A stretch of DNA of 41,981 nt from positions 1-41,981 of the forward strand of contig VGTG01000037.1 of NCBI GenBank assembly GCA_016874795.1, written 5' to 3'. The notes under the pieces are model-generated. The model was not told where the DNA came from, ran no database searches, and was given only the letters and a program-made list of their open reading frames with translations. This DNA comes from Deltaproteobacteria bacterium. Lineage in GTDB: Bacteria; Desulfobacterota; Binatia; UBA12015. This document shows, one piece after another, positions 26,344 through 34,104 of this stretch (position 1 is the first letter of the stretch; each line of letters begins with the position of its first letter). The translations under genes were made by a program, and so were the position numbers.

Positions 26344-28716
26344 GTGAGCTCGACGCCAGACTATCGCAATCCCGCCGCGAGCCTCGAGCGTCGCGTCGAG
26401 GACCTCCTCGGCCGGATGACGATCGCGGAGAAGGTCGCGCAGCTCGGCGGCGCCTGGTCGCTCGGGCTCGTGGAGGACGGCCGCTTCTCGACGGCGCGCG
26501 CGCGGAAGCGGATCCCGAACGGGACCGGTCACGTCACACGGATCGGTGCTTCGACGGGCCTCCGCCCGGCCGAGAGCGCCCGGCTCGCGAACGACATCCA
26601 GAAGTTCCTCGTCGAGGAGACCCGCCTCGGCATCCCGGCGATCGTGCACGAGGAGAGCACAGCCGGCTTCACCGCGCGCGACGCGGACCAGTTCCCGCAG
26701 GCCATCGGGCTCGCGAGCACGTGGGATCCCGACCTCGTCCAGGAGATGGCCGACGTGATCCGGACGCAGATGCTCGCGGTCGGCGCGCGTCAAGCGCTCG
26801 CTCCGGTGCTCGACGTCGCGCGCGATCCGCGCTGGGGCCGGGTCGAGGAGACCTACGGCGAGGATCCCTATCTCGCGGGACGACTCGGCGTCGCGTACGT
26901 GCGCGGCCTCCAGGGCGACGATCCATGTCGCGGCGTCGCGGCGACGGCGAAGCACTTCCTCGGCTACGGCCTCTCGGAAGGCGGCCACAACCACAAGCCC
27001 GCGCACATCGGCCCGCGCGAGCTGCGCGAGGTCTTCGCGCGCCCCTTTCTCGCGGTGATCCAGGAGGCGGGGATCCTGTCGGTGATGAACGCGTACAACG
27101 AGGTCGACGGGCTGCCGTGCGGCGGCGCCGCGGCGATCCTCGATCACCTCCTGCGGGACGAGCTCGGCTTTCGCGGCTGCGTGTCCGCGGACTACTTCAC
27201 GACCGCGCTCCTGATCGACTCGCACCGCGTCGCGGCGAGCAAGGCGGAGGCGGCCTCGATGGCGCTTCGCGCCGGGCTCGACGTCGAGCTGCCGGCACTC
27301 GACTGCTACGCGGAGCTCCCCGGCCTCGTCGAGCGGGGCGAGCTCGCGATCGAGGACCTCGATCGCTCGGTGCGCCGAATCCTGCGACTGAAGGTGCGTC
27401 TCGGGCTCTTCGAGGCGCCGTACGTCGAAGCGGACGCCGCTCCCGCCGCGTTCCAGACGCCGGATGCGCGCCGGCTCGCGCGCACGCTCGCGCAGGAATC
27501 GCTCGTGCTGCTGAAGAACCAGGGCGATCTCCTGCCTCTCGACCCCGGGCTCGCGCGCCTCGCGGTGATCGGCCCGTGCGCGGACGACGTGCGCTTGCTG
27601 CAGGGCGACTACCACTACCCCGCGCATCTCGAGATCCTCTACCTGCGCTCCAGCGACGACGCGGGCTCGATCCTCCCACGGCCCGACGAGAGCTCGCTCG
27701 CGGCCGGACCGTACTTCCCGCCGACGGTGACGCCGCTCGCCGGGATCCGCGCCGCCGTGTCGCGCGGGACGCAGATCCTGTACGCACGCGGCTGCGACGT
27801 CCTCGGGGACGACGATTCGGAAATCGGCGCCGCGGCCGCGGTGGCGCGCGCGGCAGACGTCGCCGTCGTGTTCGTCGGCGGGCGCTCCGGGCTTCTCCCC
27901 GGCTGCACGAGCGGAGAGTTCCGCGACGCGGCGGATCTTGGCTTGACGGGAGTACAGCAGCGCCTCGTCGAGGAGGTCGTCGCGACCGGCACGCCCGTCG
28001 TCGTCGCGCTCGTGAACGGCCGCGCCTTCGCTCTCCCGTGGATCGCCGCACACGTGCCGGCCGTCCTCGAGTGCTGGCTTCCCGGCGAGGAGGGCGGAAG
28101 CGCGATCGCCGACGTGCTCTTCGGCCGCGTCTCGCCGTCCGGGCGACTGCCGGTGAGCCTGCCGCGTCACGTCGGCCAGGTCCCGATCCACTACGACCGG
28201 AAGTGGACTCCGGGCGCCGCGATCGGCTTCTCGGCGGACTACTCCGACCTCGAGGCGACGCCGCTCTTCCCGTTCGGACACGGCCTCTCGTACGCGGAGT
28301 TCGCGTACGACGACCTCGAGATCGCGCCCGACTCGCTCGAAGCGCACGGGACCGTCGAGATCTCCGTCACCGTGCGGAACGTCGGCGAGCGCGCGGCGAC
28401 GGAGGTCGTACAGCTGTACGTCCAGGACGTCGTCGCGAGCGTCACGCGCCCGATCCGCCAGCTCGCCGGGTTCGCTCGTGTTCCTCTCGAGCCGGGAGAA
28501 GCGCGCCGCGTCGTCTTCGCCCTCGACCCGAGCCAGCTCGCGTTCTTCGACCGCTCGATGCGGTTCGTGGTCGAGCCCGGGGAGATTCGCGTCCGCGTCG
28601 GAGCTTCGTCCGACGACGTGCGTCAGGAGGGCTCCTTCCGGATCACCGGAGACCTTCGCACCGTATCGCAGAAGGACCTCGTCCCGACCCGCGTGCGCGT
28701 CTTCCCCGCATCTTGA
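26344..28716 (+). CDS. GH3 beta-glucosidase/beta-xylosidase
   Basis: A 790-residue glycoside hydrolase family 3 enzyme with the three usual domains. The TIM barrel holds the nucleophile Asp283 in GFRGCVSADYF and the KHFLGYG substrate-binding motif. The alpha/beta sandwich domain follows (LAVIGPCADDVRLLQGDYHYP), with HGLSYAEF near its end. A fibronectin-III-like domain ends the protein (VTVRNVGERAATEVVQLYVQD). It releases terminal beta-linked sugars, probably glucose or xylose. There is no signal peptide, so it acts inside the cell or leaks out. The start is GTG because an ATG 11 nt upstream runs into a stop. Confidence 0.93.
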   Translation: MSSTPDYRNPAASLERRVEDLLGRMTIAEKVAQLGGAWSLGLVEDGRFSTARARKRIPNGTGHVTRIGASTGLRPAESARLANDIQKFLVEETRLGIPAIVHEESTAGFTARDADQFPQAIGLASTWDPDLVQEMADVIRTQMLAVGARQALAPVLDVARDPRWGRVEETYGEDPYLAGRLGVAYVRGLQGDDPCRGVAATAKHFLGYGLSEGGHNHKPAHIGPRELREVFARPFLAVIQEAGILSVMNAYNEVDGLPCGGAAAILDHLLRDELGFRGCVSADYFTTALLIDSHRVAASKAEAASMALRAGLDVELPALDCYAELPGLVERGELAIEDLDRSVRRILRLKVRLGLFEAPYVEADAAPAAFQTPDARRLARTLAQESLVLLKNQGDLLPLDPGLARLAVIGPCADDVRLLQGDYHYPAHLEILYLRSSDDAGSILPRPDESSLAAGPYFPPTVTPLAGIRAAVSRGTQILYARGCDVLGDDDSEIGAAAAVARAADVAVVFVGGRSGLLPGCTSGEFRDAADLGLTGVQQRLVEEVVATGTPVVVALVNGRAFALPWIAAHVPAVLECWLPGEEGGSAIADVLFGRVSPSGRLPVSLPRHVGQVPIHYDRKWTPGAAIGFSADYSDLEATPLFPFGHGLSYAEFAYDDLEIAPDSLEAHGTVEISVTVRNVGERAATEVVQLYVQDVVASVTRPIRQLAGFARVPLEPGEARRVVFALDPSQLAFFDRSMRFVVEPGEIRVRVGASSDDVRQEGSFRITGDLRTVSQKDLVPTRVRVFPAS

Positions 28717-28717
28717 C

Positions 28718-29283
28718 GGTCGTCAACCCGACGATCACGGTGATCGCTTCTTCGAGGCCGACATCCAGGGGCCGCGGCTACGTCGCGTGCTCTCGGTGCG
28801 CGGCACGCGCGACTTCCCGCCGCTCCTGCAGGACCAGCTCGTTCCCGACCTCCTCTCCTTCAACCCGTGCGCATGCGCGAGGTCTCGACGCCGATCCTGA
28901 TCCCGCTGCGGGAGAAGTGTCAGGACGCGAACCGGCCATCGGGCTTCGACGACAGCAGCGGCTTCACCGTGCCGACGCTGCGCGGGATCTGGGACACGTT
29001 CCCGCTCCTCGTCAGCGGCGCAGCGGGCCTTCAGGCCGTGGGCCCGGAGCCGGTCTTCACGACGTGCACGCCGGGCTCTGCGGGGTGCTGCAGCCAGCTC
29101 AAGAGCCCGCTCAACCCGTCGGGCGTCAACGTGCCGCCGCAGCATCTCGCGGTCTCGACGAAGGACGCGCTCCGCGCCGTGCTGACGCCGCCGCTCGCGG
29201 TTCCCGGGACCGGTCACGGCGCGGCACAGAGCCTGTCGCCGAGCGACCTGAACGCCTTGATCGTCTACCTGAAGTCGCTTTGA
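28718..29283 (+). pseudogene. Decayed gene remnant, possibly cytochrome c/MauG-like C-terminus
   Basis: No intact gene lies here. Reading from just after the GH3 stop, one frame gives a sensible peptide (DGRQPDDHGDRFFEADIQG, then RGTRDFPPLLQDQLVPDLLSFN) up to about 28865. The sense then continues in a different frame (REVSTPILIPLREKC, then GFTVPTLRGIWDTFPLL) to a stop at 29283 after LSPSDLNALIVYLKSL. The pattern FxVPTLRGIW plus the LxxxDLNALIVYLxSL tail resembles the C-terminus of di-haem cytochrome c/MauG-type proteins. A frameshift near 28867, no start codon and no CxxCH haem site mark it as dead. The family call is tentative. It abuts the GH3 stop. Confidence 0.55.
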
Positions 29284-29428
29284 AGCGAGGGGGCGCCGGG
29301 CCATTCCAAGCGAGGGGGCGCCGCCCCCTCGCCGAAGCCGCTGCAAAGCCGCGGCTTTTCCACTTCCCCGCTCGCTCTCCACTTCCCCGCTCGCTCTCCG
29401 CTCGCCCGCGCGCTTCGCGCGCGAAGGA
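29283..29428. repeat. Mosaic of short direct and inverted repeats in a convergent spacer
   Basis: The 157-nt spacer between the remnant and the PI-PLC-like gene is almost all repeats. The unit aagcgagggggcgccg occurs at 29283 and 29308. The unit cacttccccgctcgctctc occurs twice in tandem (29361-29379, 29380-29398). Perfect hairpins lie at 29310-29332 (11-bp arms), 29345-29358 and 29407-29423 (7-bp arms). No gene is seen in it. Confidence 0.75.
29345..29359. terminator. Candidate rho-independent terminator
   Basis: The 14-nt palindrome aaagccgcggcttt is followed by one more T, giving a GC stem with a short T-run on the plus strand and A-run on the minus strand. It sits between convergent transcription units. 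The longer alternative pairs 29335-29341 with 29351-29357. Confidence 0.4.
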
Positions 29429-29440
29429 CGAGAGTTGCGT

Positions 29441-30616
29441 CTACCCGTCGAGGGATTCGAGGAAGTCGGGGCTCTCGACATCGTGCGACGTGCAGTCGCG
29501 CGGCGCGCTGATCGGGTTGCAGCGGCCCGGCGTGCCTCCGGGAATCTCGACGAAGTAGCCGGTGCCGAAGGCCGGATTCGGGACCGGGTAATCGGAGCTC
29601 ACGTACTGCGCGCCGCTCGCGATCGCGGCGTCGCGCTGCGTCGTGTCGCCGGTTCGCGCCTGCTCGGTGTCGCCGTCCGCACGCGTCCGGATCAGGAAGC
29701 CCTCGCCGACGAGCTGCTGGATCAGGTCGAACGAGCCGATCGGGTCATTCAGCTTGACGAACGCGGCCTCCGGCTCGCCCGGTCGCGCGCTGACGAAGAG
29801 GACGCGGCCGCGCAAGGACGGGTGACCCTCGACGTAGTCGTCCTTCACGCGGTTCTCGTTGTCGAGCGCGAAGAGCACCTTGCCGCGCGACACTTCCAGC
29901 GTCGGCCAGCCGTCCTCGCGGATCGCCTCCTCCAGCGTCGCGTGGTCGCCGCGGACGTCGTCGGGGGTGATCATCTGATCCTCGGTGAAGACGCTCCGGA
30001 TCTCCGCGTCGAGCGCGTCGAGCTCCTCCCGTTCGATCAGGATCGGCACGACCGATTCGAACGGCGCGTCGATCGGGTCGTCCTTCGCCTCGACGAGGAT
30101 CGCGATCGGCGCGTGTCCCGGATGCGCCTCGGACCAGGCGCGGACGTCCTCGAGGCACTGCACGAAGGTCCAGCACGTGGACTCGAAGTCGAGGTCCTGC
30201 ACGTGCAGAACCTTGAAGCCCGGCTCGCGCAGCTCGGGCACGTTGGAAGCGCCGTTGCCGGTCAGGAGCTTCGGTCCGCCGCGCTCGTCGTAGAGCCCGC
30301 CCTCGGGATCCGCGAAGACGTCGAGCTCGATCTGCCGAACGCCCTGCGTCTCGAACTGCTCGCCGAGCGGCAAGTGCGTGTACTCCCATGCGCGCGCGAG
30401 GGGCGGCACGAGCGCCGCGAGCGCCGAGAACAGCGGCTCGCGCGGCTGGATGTGGTAGCTGTTGTGCGAGCCGAGGACCTGGACCTGGTTCAGCCGGAGC
30501 TCGTCGTCGAGCGGATACGAAGACGAGCCGTGCGTCCCGCCGCCGCAGCCAGTAGCCGCGAGCAGAGCTGCCGAGCCGAGAGAGAGCGCGAGCGCCTGGA
30601 CGTGGTGAAGCCGCAT
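29441..30616 (-). CDS. Ca2+-dependent PI-PLC-like lipoprotein
   Basis: A 391-residue predicted lipoprotein (lipobox AATGC, Cys24, followed by GGG). The body matches the Ca2+-dependent phosphatidylinositol-specific phospholipase C family. It has LGSHNSYHI near the start (the first catalytic His), the metal/active-site pattern GVRQIELDVF, then KVLHVQDLDF, ILVEAKDD and the late LSSDYPVPNPAFGTGYFVEIPGG-like strand. It probably cleaves a phosphodiester head group from lipids at the outer membrane or outside the cell; the true substrate is unknown. The gene lies downstream of pheT but has its own promoter signals, and it is convergent with the remnant gene. Confidence 0.85.
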   Translation of the reverse strand: MRLHHVQALALSLGSAALLAATGCGGGTHGSSSYPLDDELRLNQVQVLGSHNSYHIQPREPLFSALAALVPPLARAWEYTHLPLGEQFETQGVRQIELDVFADPEGGLYDERGGPKLLTGNGASNVPELREPGFKVLHVQDLDFESTCWTFVQCLEDVRAWSEAHPGHAPIAILVEAKDDPIDAPFESVVPILIEREELDALDAEIRSVFTEDQMITPDDVRGDHATLEEAIREDGWPTLEVSRGKVLFALDNENRVKDDYVEGHPSLRGRVLFVSARPGEPEAAFVKLNDPIGSFDLIQQLVGEGFLIRTRADGDTEQARTGDTTQRDAAIASGAQYVSSDYPVPNPAFGTGYFVEIPGGTPGRCNPISAPRDCTSHDVESPDFLESLDG

Positions 30617-30622
30617 GCGCGG

Positions 30623-30651
30623 ATGACACCACGACGACCGAAAGTTGACAA
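30623..30651 (-). promoter_or_regulatory. Candidate leaderless promoter of the PI-PLC-like gene
   Basis: On the minus strand TTGTCA (30651-30646), a 17-nt spacer and TGTCAT (30628-30623) end 6 nt before the ATG at 30616. Both hexamers are two or fewer changes from consensus. The transcript would start at the ATG, with no room for a ribosome-binding site. The promoter begins 6 nt after the pheT stop. Confidence 0.6.
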
Positions 30652-30656
30652 CTCGG

Positions 30657-32468
30657 TTACGACGGGCGTCGGGAAGCTCCGCCGCCGCCGAAGGGCGCCA
30701 GCGCCAGCTCGAAGGCCGAGCACGGCACGCGGATTCCGAACCCTTGCTCCCCCGCGAGAACCTCGGGATGCAGCTCGCCGACCACGCCCACGGCGTCCTT
30801 CGACCCCGGGAGCTGCACGAGCGCGAACCGCCCGGGCAGAAACGTCGGATGCTCCGCCGGCACGAGAATGTAGTCCATCGCGCCGAGGTGCCGCAGCAGC
30901 AGGTTCAGGTACGCCTGCGCCTCGGTGAAGCTCGCGAGCTCGTGCGCAACGAGCCCGGCGACGCGCTGCTCGGTCTGCGAGCGCAGCGGCGCGGAGGGAT
31001 CGGGCACCGCCACCTCGCCCGCCTCGAAGATGCGATGGGGGTAGACCGCGCCGGCGCTGTGGCTCTCGACCTCGAGCAGCGACGGCAGGAGCCAGTCGCG
31101 CAGGCACGCGTAGCTCGCGTTCATCACGTTCGCGATCCGCACCATCTCCCTTCCGGGGAAGCGGCTCGCACCCGAGAACCCCTCTGCGAGGTTCATCGCC
31201 GCGCGCAGCAAGCGCTCCTCGGTGAGGATGTTCGTGATCGCTTCCTCGAAGCCGTAGCCGATCAGGCGATCGCGCGCGCGGTCTGCGAGGTCGGTCGACG
31301 AGGCGAGGCGTCCGACGGTGAACTCCTCGGGCATCCTCGCCGGGAACGACTCGTAGCCCCGGCTGATCGCGAAGTCCTCGACGGCGTCGACCTCGTGCAG
31401 GTAGTCGGAGCGCCAAGGCGGCGCCTCGACGCGCACGCGGTCGCCCTCGTCGGAGACGGCGAGACCGTACGCGCGGAGGTTCGCGCGCACGTCGTCCGCG
31501 CCGAGCGCCGGCTCGCCGAGGACCGTCCGAAAGCGCTCGAGACCGACGGAGAGGAGCCGCTTCTCCGGAAGCGGGTGCGGTGTCGCAACCTCGCGCCCGC
31601 GCGGCGTGTCGAACGGATACAAAGTCGTGACGGGATGGATCGCCGCGCCGCGATCGCGCAGGTTCGCGGCGAGGATGTTCGCGGTGAGGAGGACGTGGTC
31701 GAGGACGGTCCCCGTCACCTCGACGAAGAGATCGTCCATCCCCGGCTCGACGCGACCGAGCGTCGCCGAGTTGATGATCGGCGGAAACGAAAGGACGACG
31801 CTCGCCGCGTCGACGAGGATCGGCGCGCGATCGCCCGGGAGCGCTGCCGCGTACTCGCGGCCCGTCGGATGGTCACGCAGGATCTCCGCGGGCGTCCAAG
31901 GCCCCTTCCAGCGCTCCGGCGCGACGCCGGCCGGAAGATCCGTCGGCGGAAGCGGGACGAAGGCACGCGTGCGGCTCTCTTGCGGCACTGCTTCGTAGCG
32001 CACCGGGAAGCGCAGGCGCGCGCCGTCGTACACGCCGATCGCGACCGTCGCGCGCTTTCGCCCGAAGTTCCGGCAGAGCGTCTCCTGCGTCTGGATGAAG
32101 GCGCGGAGACCGGCGTCGTCCACCTTCCACCCGCGGGCGACCAAGCCCGCGACGTACGGCCGCACGCTCTCCACTGAAGCGTCGACCTCGATCGTGCCCG
32201 CGAGCGCTCCCGGGCTCTCGAAGAACCCATACTCCGCGCGCCAGTCCTTCTTGCGCGCGAGCCAGAAGCGGATCTGGCGCGCGATTCCCTCGACGCACCA
32301 GAGATCGGGACGGTTCGTGTCCTGCAGCTCGACGCGGAGATCCTCGTCGCCCGAGGCGCGCTTCCGCTCGCCCTTGACGAGCGTCAAGTGCCGCTCGACG
32401 TCCGCGGGCGCGAGCCTCGTTCCGACGAGGCCGGAGAGATCCGAAAGGCTGACGTCGATCGTCGGCAT
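30657..32468 (-). CDS. pheT: Phenylalanyl-tRNA synthetase beta subunit, archaeal/eukaryotic type
   Basis: A 603-residue PheRS beta subunit of the archaeal/eukaryotic type. It begins directly with MPTIDVSLSDLSGLVG, without the N-terminal tRNA-binding (EMAP-like) domain of bacterial PheT, and it ends without the C-terminal ferredoxin-like anticodon-binding domain. Bacterial PheT is about 800 residues. The B3/B4 editing region (TNRPDLWCVEGIARQIRFWL) and the B5 domain (ending EAPPWRSDYLHEVDAVEDFAISRGY) are present, followed by the catalytic-like domain. It pairs with PheS to charge tRNA-Phe. Its start overlaps the pheS stop (TGATG). Confidence 0.93.
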   Translation of the reverse strand: MPTIDVSLSDLSGLVGTRLAPADVERHLTLVKGERKRASGDEDLRVELQDTNRPDLWCVEGIARQIRFWLARKKDWRAEYGFFESPGALAGTIEVDASVESVRPYVAGLVARGWKVDDAGLRAFIQTQETLCRNFGRKRATVAIGVYDGARLRFPVRYEAVPQESRTRAFVPLPPTDLPAGVAPERWKGPWTPAEILRDHPTGREYAAALPGDRAPILVDAASVVLSFPPIINSATLGRVEPGMDDLFVEVTGTVLDHVLLTANILAANLRDRGAAIHPVTTLYPFDTPRGREVATPHPLPEKRLLSVGLERFRTVLGEPALGADDVRANLRAYGLAVSDEGDRVRVEAPPWRSDYLHEVDAVEDFAISRGYESFPARMPEEFTVGRLASSTDLADRARDRLIGYGFEEAITNILTEERLLRAAMNLAEGFSGASRFPGREMVRIANVMNASYACLRDWLLPSLLEVESHSAGAVYPHRIFEAGEVAVPDPSAPLRSQTEQRVAGLVAHELASFTEAQAYLNLLLRHLGAMDYILVPAEHPTFLPGRFALVQLPGSKDAVGVVGELHPEVLAGEQGFGIRVPCSAFELALAPFGGGGASRRPS

Positions 32469-34039
32469 CAGCAGGCCCTCCGGTCGCGCAGCGACTGCAG
32501 GCCGGCGGGCACGTTGTTCGAGAAGAGCTCGCGGATGTCGCCGATCCCGAGCGCGATCATCGCCATGCGATCGAGGCCGAGGCCCCAAGCGATCACCGGC
32601 GTCTCGACGCCGTGCGGACGCGTCACCTCGGGACGGAAGACGCCGGCGCCGCCGAGCTCCATCCAGCCGAGCTGCGGATGCTCGACGTGGATCTCGACGG
32701 ACGGCTCCGTGAACGGGAAGTACGCCGGCAGAAAGCGGAGCTCCTTCGCCCCGGCGATCTCGATCGCGAAGAGCTCGAGCAGGCCGAGCAGGTGACGAAA
32801 GCTCGTGTGCTCGGAGACGACGATTCCCTCGATCTGGAAGAAGTCGGGAGCGTGCGTCGCGTCGACCGTGTCGTAGCGGAAGCAGCGCGCCATCGCGAAG
32901 TACTTGCCCGGGTTCTTCAGGTCGGGACGCGCGAGCCAGCGCGCCGAGAGCACCGTTCCCTGCGAGCGCAGCACGAGACGGCGCGTCCTGTCGCGGTCGA
33001 ACTCGTAGCCCCAGCCGCGCGAGTCGGAGACGCCGCGACCCTCGTGCTCGCGCGCGACCGCTTCGATCGAAGCACGCTCCGCCGCACCGACCTCCGACTG
33101 CGAAGCGTAGCCGCCCTCGCCGTCGGCGACGAAGTAGACGTCGTGGATCTCGCGCGCGGGATGGAACTGCGGCAGGAAGAGCGCGTCCATGTCCCAGAAC
33201 TCGGTCTCGACGAGCGAGCCGGTCATCTCCTCGAAGCCGAGCGCGAGGAGCTTTCGCTTCACGCCGTCGAGGAACTCCCGGTACGGATCGCGACGGCCGA
33301 CGACCGGGATCGGCGCCTCGGCGATCTTGTAGGGCCGGAAGCCGGTCGTCGCGAGGATCTCGCGCCACTCGCCGGAGCGGAGCATCTCGCGCGTCAGCTC
33401 GGCCGGCGCCTCGCGGGCACCCTCGAGCGCGCTCGCCGCCGCCACGCCCGAGGGCGTCAAGCGATACCAGCGCGTGACCGTCTCGCGGAGCTCGACGGCG
33501 GCGTCCGAGGAGCCGCGCTTCTTCGGCTGGTACTGCGCGCGGAAGAACTCCGGCAGGTCCTCCCAGTCGAGGCCCTCGTCGGAAGCGGCGCCGAGTCGGC
33601 GAAAGGCGTCCGCGGCGCCGGAGAGGTCGGCCTCGTCGCGGGAGGAGCGGGCGACGCGGCCGTTCTGGACCTCGAGGTAGCCTTCCTTCTTCAAGAAGCC
33701 GAAGGCGGTCCCGAGCGCGCGGCGATCGTGGCCCGGGACGTCCTGGCACGCGGCGACCTGGGTCTCGCCCGCCGCGACCTTCGCGAGAATTGCGAGCTCG
33801 GGCGTTCCGATCTCGGCGAAGCGGCGGCCGAGATCCGTCGCGACGGCGCGTCGCAGGGTCTCCTCCCGGGTGAGCTCGACGTACTCGCGCGCCTTCAGGC
33901 TCTCGATGGCGGAGCGCACCTGCGCGGGATCGAGGCCCGCGTCGCCGGCGATCGCCTCGATGGTGCTCTCGTTGCCGTGGATCGCGGCCTGCAGGATGCG
34001 CACCTCGTGAGGCGAGAGGATCGGCGCTTCGGAGGCCAT
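32468..34039 (-). CDS. pheS: Phenylalanyl-tRNA synthetase alpha subunit, archaeal/eukaryotic type
   Basis: A 523-residue PheRS alpha subunit, far longer than the about 340 residues of bacterial PheS. The N-terminal 200 residues hold winged-helix-like domains (LSPHEVRILQAAIHGNESTIEAIA) as in archaeal and eukaryotic PheRS. The class-II catalytic core has motif 2 in MARCFRYDTVDATHAPDFFQIEG and motif 3 in WGLGLDRMAMIALGIGDIRELF. The stretch RPYKIAEAPIPVVGRR replaces the bacterial-type linker before motif 1. It charges tRNA-Phe together with PheT and shares the TGATG overlap with it. A GGAAGAGGG ribosome-binding site precedes the ATG. The 65 nt to the GT87-like gene hold no T-box or other leader structure that I can see. 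Confidence 0.93.
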   Translation of the reverse strand: MASEAPILSPHEVRILQAAIHGNESTIEAIAGDAGLDPAQVRSAIESLKAREYVELTREETLRRAVATDLGRRFAEIGTPELAILAKVAAGETQVAACQDVPGHDRRALGTAFGFLKKEGYLEVQNGRVARSSRDEADLSGAADAFRRLGAASDEGLDWEDLPEFFRAQYQPKKRGSSDAAVELRETVTRWYRLTPSGVAAASALEGAREAPAELTREMLRSGEWREILATTGFRPYKIAEAPIPVVGRRDPYREFLDGVKRKLLALGFEEMTGSLVETEFWDMDALFLPQFHPAREIHDVYFVADGEGGYASQSEVGAAERASIEAVAREHEGRGVSDSRGWGYEFDRDRTRRLVLRSQGTVLSARWLARPDLKNPGKYFAMARCFRYDTVDATHAPDFFQIEGIVVSEHTSFRHLLGLLELFAIEIAGAKELRFLPAYFPFTEPSVEIHVEHPQLGWMELGGAGVFRPEVTRPHGVETPVIAWGLGLDRMAMIALGIGDIRELFSNNVPAGLQSLRDRRAC

Positions 34040-34104
34040 CCCTCTTCCTTCGCGGATCGAGGGTTCGCGCGCCAGTGCTCGGCCCGTCGCACCGAGCGTC
34101 TCCT

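Noticed and set aside
34040-34104. T-box or attenuator leader before pheS
   Set aside because: The gap is only 65 nt, has no T-box consensus and no Phe-rich leader peptide. A short dyad near 34100 is too small to support a switch.
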